Below are positions 5,794 through 6,989 of a DNA stretch of 6,989 bases, in pieces; the stretch's first letter is position 1, and each line of letters opens with the position of its first letter. Below the pieces are notes generated by a model. The model saw only the letters and a list, made by a program, of their open reading frames with translations, had not been told where the DNA came from and did not search any database. A program made the position numbers and the translations under genes. Source of the stretch: an uncultured Clostridia bacterium (GTDB lineage: Bacteria; Bacillota; Clostridia; UBA1381); the NCBI GenBank assembly GCA_910578235.1, contig CAJTPP010000100.1, positions 1 through 6,989 on the forward strand, in the 5' to 3' direction.

Positions 5794-6116
5794 ACTATCA
5801 CCTTCCGCAAGATTACAACCGCTCCCATATCCCATGGCTCAGCGTATATAATTTTATACCGTCCTCCGCCTGTTTCCGCATAATTCCCCTCGGTTAAATG
5901 CTCGTTATTATCACAAAACATACGCTTCTGACACTCTGTTTCCAGTCCGTAATCCTTTGCGGCCAGTCCGCCGTTATACGGCTGTACATCCGCTTTCAAT
6001 GAGCATAGCTCCCTGACTGTCTGCGTCTTAGTATACGCGCCTGTTTCTGTGATTTCAAGCAGCTTAACCTCCTGTGTATAAAATCTTTTAAACGGATTAG
6101 ACTTCACTCGGCACAC
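5790..6116 (-). CDS. Head closure / head-tail adaptor protein
   Basis: A protein of up to 108 residues, between the connector and the gp10-type gene, the usual slot for the head-closure protein (SPP1 gp16 / HK97 gp7-type role). The sequence reads as a small beta-barrel: VKLLEITETGAYTKTQTVRE, then CSLKADVQPYNGG, and after a YGLETECQKRMFCDNNEHL section GGGRYKIIYAEPWDMGAVVIL. Head-closure proteins commonly have this 'vQPy' and 'Y.I.y...W.....vil' pattern, but the assignment is mostly from position. The start is unclear: there is no ATG. GTG at 6116 and GTG at 6107 are both possible, with the purine-rich AGGAAAGGG just upstream; the 6107 start gives more normal spacing and a shorter (11-base) overlap with the previous gene. 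Confidence 0.7.
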   Translation of the reverse strand: MCRVKSNPFKRFYTQEVKLLEITETGAYTKTQTVRELCSLKADVQPYNGGLAAKDYGLETECQKRMFCDNNEHLTEGNYAETGGGRYKIIYAEPWDMGAVVILRKVIV

Positions 6117-6462
6117 GCCCTTTCCTACATATAAACGGCTTTAGTCTGTCGTAATACGAGAACAGAAAATCGCCGTCGGGATTAGTCTCAGCGTATGATA
6201 TACTGCGCTCGCCCTCGGAAATGCTTTTTACCACCTCCGGAGCGTCCGTCTGTCCGTACCCTTTAGCGCGGTACGAGTCCGCCGCTATCACAGGCACAAG
6301 ACTTTCCAGCTGTCGCGGAAGTATTTCTATGCGGCAGTAACCCAGTATCATGTCGACCGTATCGTCAATCAAAAAGAACAGCAAGCCGTCCCGCTCGTTG
6401 TCCTCAATCCCTAACAGCATTCTAAGCCGCTCCAACGCTTCCTCACGCTTTTCCCGCTCCAT
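6097..6462 (-). CDS. Head-tail connector protein (gp6-like)
   Basis: A 121-residue, mostly helical protein, presumably the first ring attached to the portal. The N-terminus is a charged helix (MEREKREEALERLRMLLGIE), followed by LLFFLIDDTVDMILGYCRIE and ESLVPVIAADSYRAKGY, matching the short helical bundle of Phage_connect/gp6-type adaptors. The middle segment SISEGERSISYAET resembles the conserved serine-rich 'SeGd.siSy' loop of this family. The C-terminus YYDRLKPFICRKGRVP is typical too. It starts at ATG 6462 with AAAGGCGG upstream, and its first 20 bases overlap the end of the small gene before it. Confidence 0.82.
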   Translation of the reverse strand: MEREKREEALERLRMLLGIEDNERDGLLFFLIDDTVDMILGYCRIEILPRQLESLVPVIAADSYRAKGYGQTDAPEVVKSISEGERSISYAETNPDGDFLFSYYDRLKPFICRKGRVPSEV

Positions 6463-6580
6463 TTTTACCGCCTTTCTTCGCCGGTGTTTCCTTAACCTCC
6501 GTATAGCCTGATGATAAATACGCCCTTATCTGTATTTCATCTGTCAGCATGATTATATCAGTACCGTTTGTCAGCTTCAT
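6443..6580 (-). CDS. Small 45-residue phage protein of unknown function
   Basis: A short ORF between the major capsid gene and the connector. Its ATG (6580-6578) shares one base with the capsid TAA stop (TAATG), and it ends in TGA at 6445-6443 inside the connector gene. The sequence starts MKLTNGTDIIMLTDEIQIRA, continues with YLSSGYTEVKET and ends in a Lys/Gly-rich tail. The pattern of a short strand, a helix, then 'GY.EV' and a basic tail is seen in small proteins encoded directly after capsid genes in many Gram-positive phages; their role is unknown to me. Without it there would be a gap of 117 bases in an otherwise gap-free operon, and the frame is fully open between two overlapping neighbours, which supports that it is real. 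Confidence 0.7.
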   Translation of the reverse strand: MKLTNGTDIIMLTDEIQIRAYLSSGYTEVKETPAKKGGKNGAGKA

Positions 6581-6989
6581 TATTCACCAGCTCCCGACTT
6601 GTGCACATAAATAGCCTTTTTCTTGTTGTCGAGCACAAACGCGTCATGATACACGCGGCCTTCGATAAGCCAGCCGTTAATTCCCGGTGGATTATCATGT
6701 ATCTTGTACTCCGACAGCTTCACCGGCGCGGTTGTCGCAATTTTGTTTGTAACAAAAAATTCAACGCCTGCCGGAAGATACGATTTCGGCAGCACAATGA
6801 GCGGAATACCGTCAATTGTTCCTACCTGACCTTTAAGCGCTATATTCTGTGCAAGATCTCCCTGTTTTATAAACGCTTCGTCAAGCTTTATCAGCTTATA
6901 GAACGAGCTTGACACATACGCTGCAGCTCCCGACGTCGGCACATTGTTATCCACAAGCGCGGTTGTTCCGTCAAGGAACGCGTCATACG
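6580..6989 (-). CDS. Major capsid protein, C-terminal part (N4-gp56-like)
   Basis: The frame enters from the right edge and stops at TAA (6582-6580), giving 135 C-terminal residues. The start is outside the window; the GTG at 6954 is an internal Val codon, because coding continues upstream of it as YDAFLDGTTALVDNNVPTSG. The segments IDGIPLIVLPKSYLPAGVEF, KIHDNPPGINGWLIEGRVYH and DAFVLDNKKKAIYVHKS match my recollection of the C-terminal domain of N4-gp56-type major capsid proteins (HK97-like fold), which are widespread in clostridial phages. The position, first in the visible operon before the connector genes, agrees. Confidence 0.85.
   Translation of the reverse strand, partial: YDAFLDGTTALVDNNVPTSGAAAYVSSSFYKLIKLDEAFIKQGDLAQNIALKGQVGTIDGIPLIVLPKSYLPAGVEFFVTNKIATTAPVKLSEYKIHDNPPGINGWLIEGRVYHDAFVLDNKKKAIYVHKSGAGE

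Noticed and set aside
6568..6912. A plus-strand ORF of 114 codons opposite the capsid gene
   Set aside because: It covers the well-recognised capsid C-terminus on the minus strand and its translation resembles no known family.

Overview
The window is part of the late structural (head-tail) module of a long-tailed, siphovirus-type phage or prophage. Every clear phage gene is on the minus strand, so the operon reads from the right edge to the left edge. Strong AGGAGG-type ribosome sites, near-consensus TTGACA/TATAAT-type promoters, moderate GC and the protein types (phi13-type major tail protein, HK97-gp10 protein, N4-gp56-like capsid C-terminus, Gram-positive style tape measure) suggest a Firmicutes host, most likely a clostridial or gut anaerobe. 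The host is an inference; no host gene or attachment site is present.

Order in the direction of transcription: the C-terminal part of the major capsid protein (right edge to 6580); a 45-residue small protein (6580-6443); a head-tail connector (6462-6097); a head-closure type protein (6116 or 6107 to 5790); an HK97-gp10-type protein (5793-5380); a tail terminator/completion protein (5383-5036); the major tail protein (5031-4420); a 339-base stretch with no large gene (4419-4081); the tail assembly chaperone with a -1 frameshift extension (4080-3614); and a giant tape measure protein that starts at 3601 and is still open at base 1 after 1200 codons. Neighbouring genes overlap by 1 to 20 bases or are separated by only a few bases, as expected for translational coupling.

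The unusual part is the 339-base stretch. It holds what looks like a complete, compact type I toxin-antitoxin locus placed between the major tail gene and the chaperone/tape-measure genes. A 24-residue, very hydrophobic peptide is encoded on the minus strand (4324-4250), behind its own promoter and a leader hairpin that takes in part of the Shine-Dalgarno. A convergent small RNA of about 90 nt on the plus strand has its own promoter and a strong terminator whose stem touches the toxin stop codon. Both transcripts begin with nearly the same sequence because the locus is bounded by inverted repeats. A second strong terminator, facing the tail operon, lies just before the chaperone gene. It can end the toxin mRNA and should also reduce flow of late transcription into the chaperone and tape-measure genes.

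How the genes work together: the capsid protein builds the head; connector, head-closure, gp10-type and terminator proteins form the neck and cap the tail; the major tail protein forms the tube; and the chaperone and its frameshifted form bind the tape measure while the tube polymerises. The toxin-like locus is a cargo or regulatory insert with no evident role in the virion.
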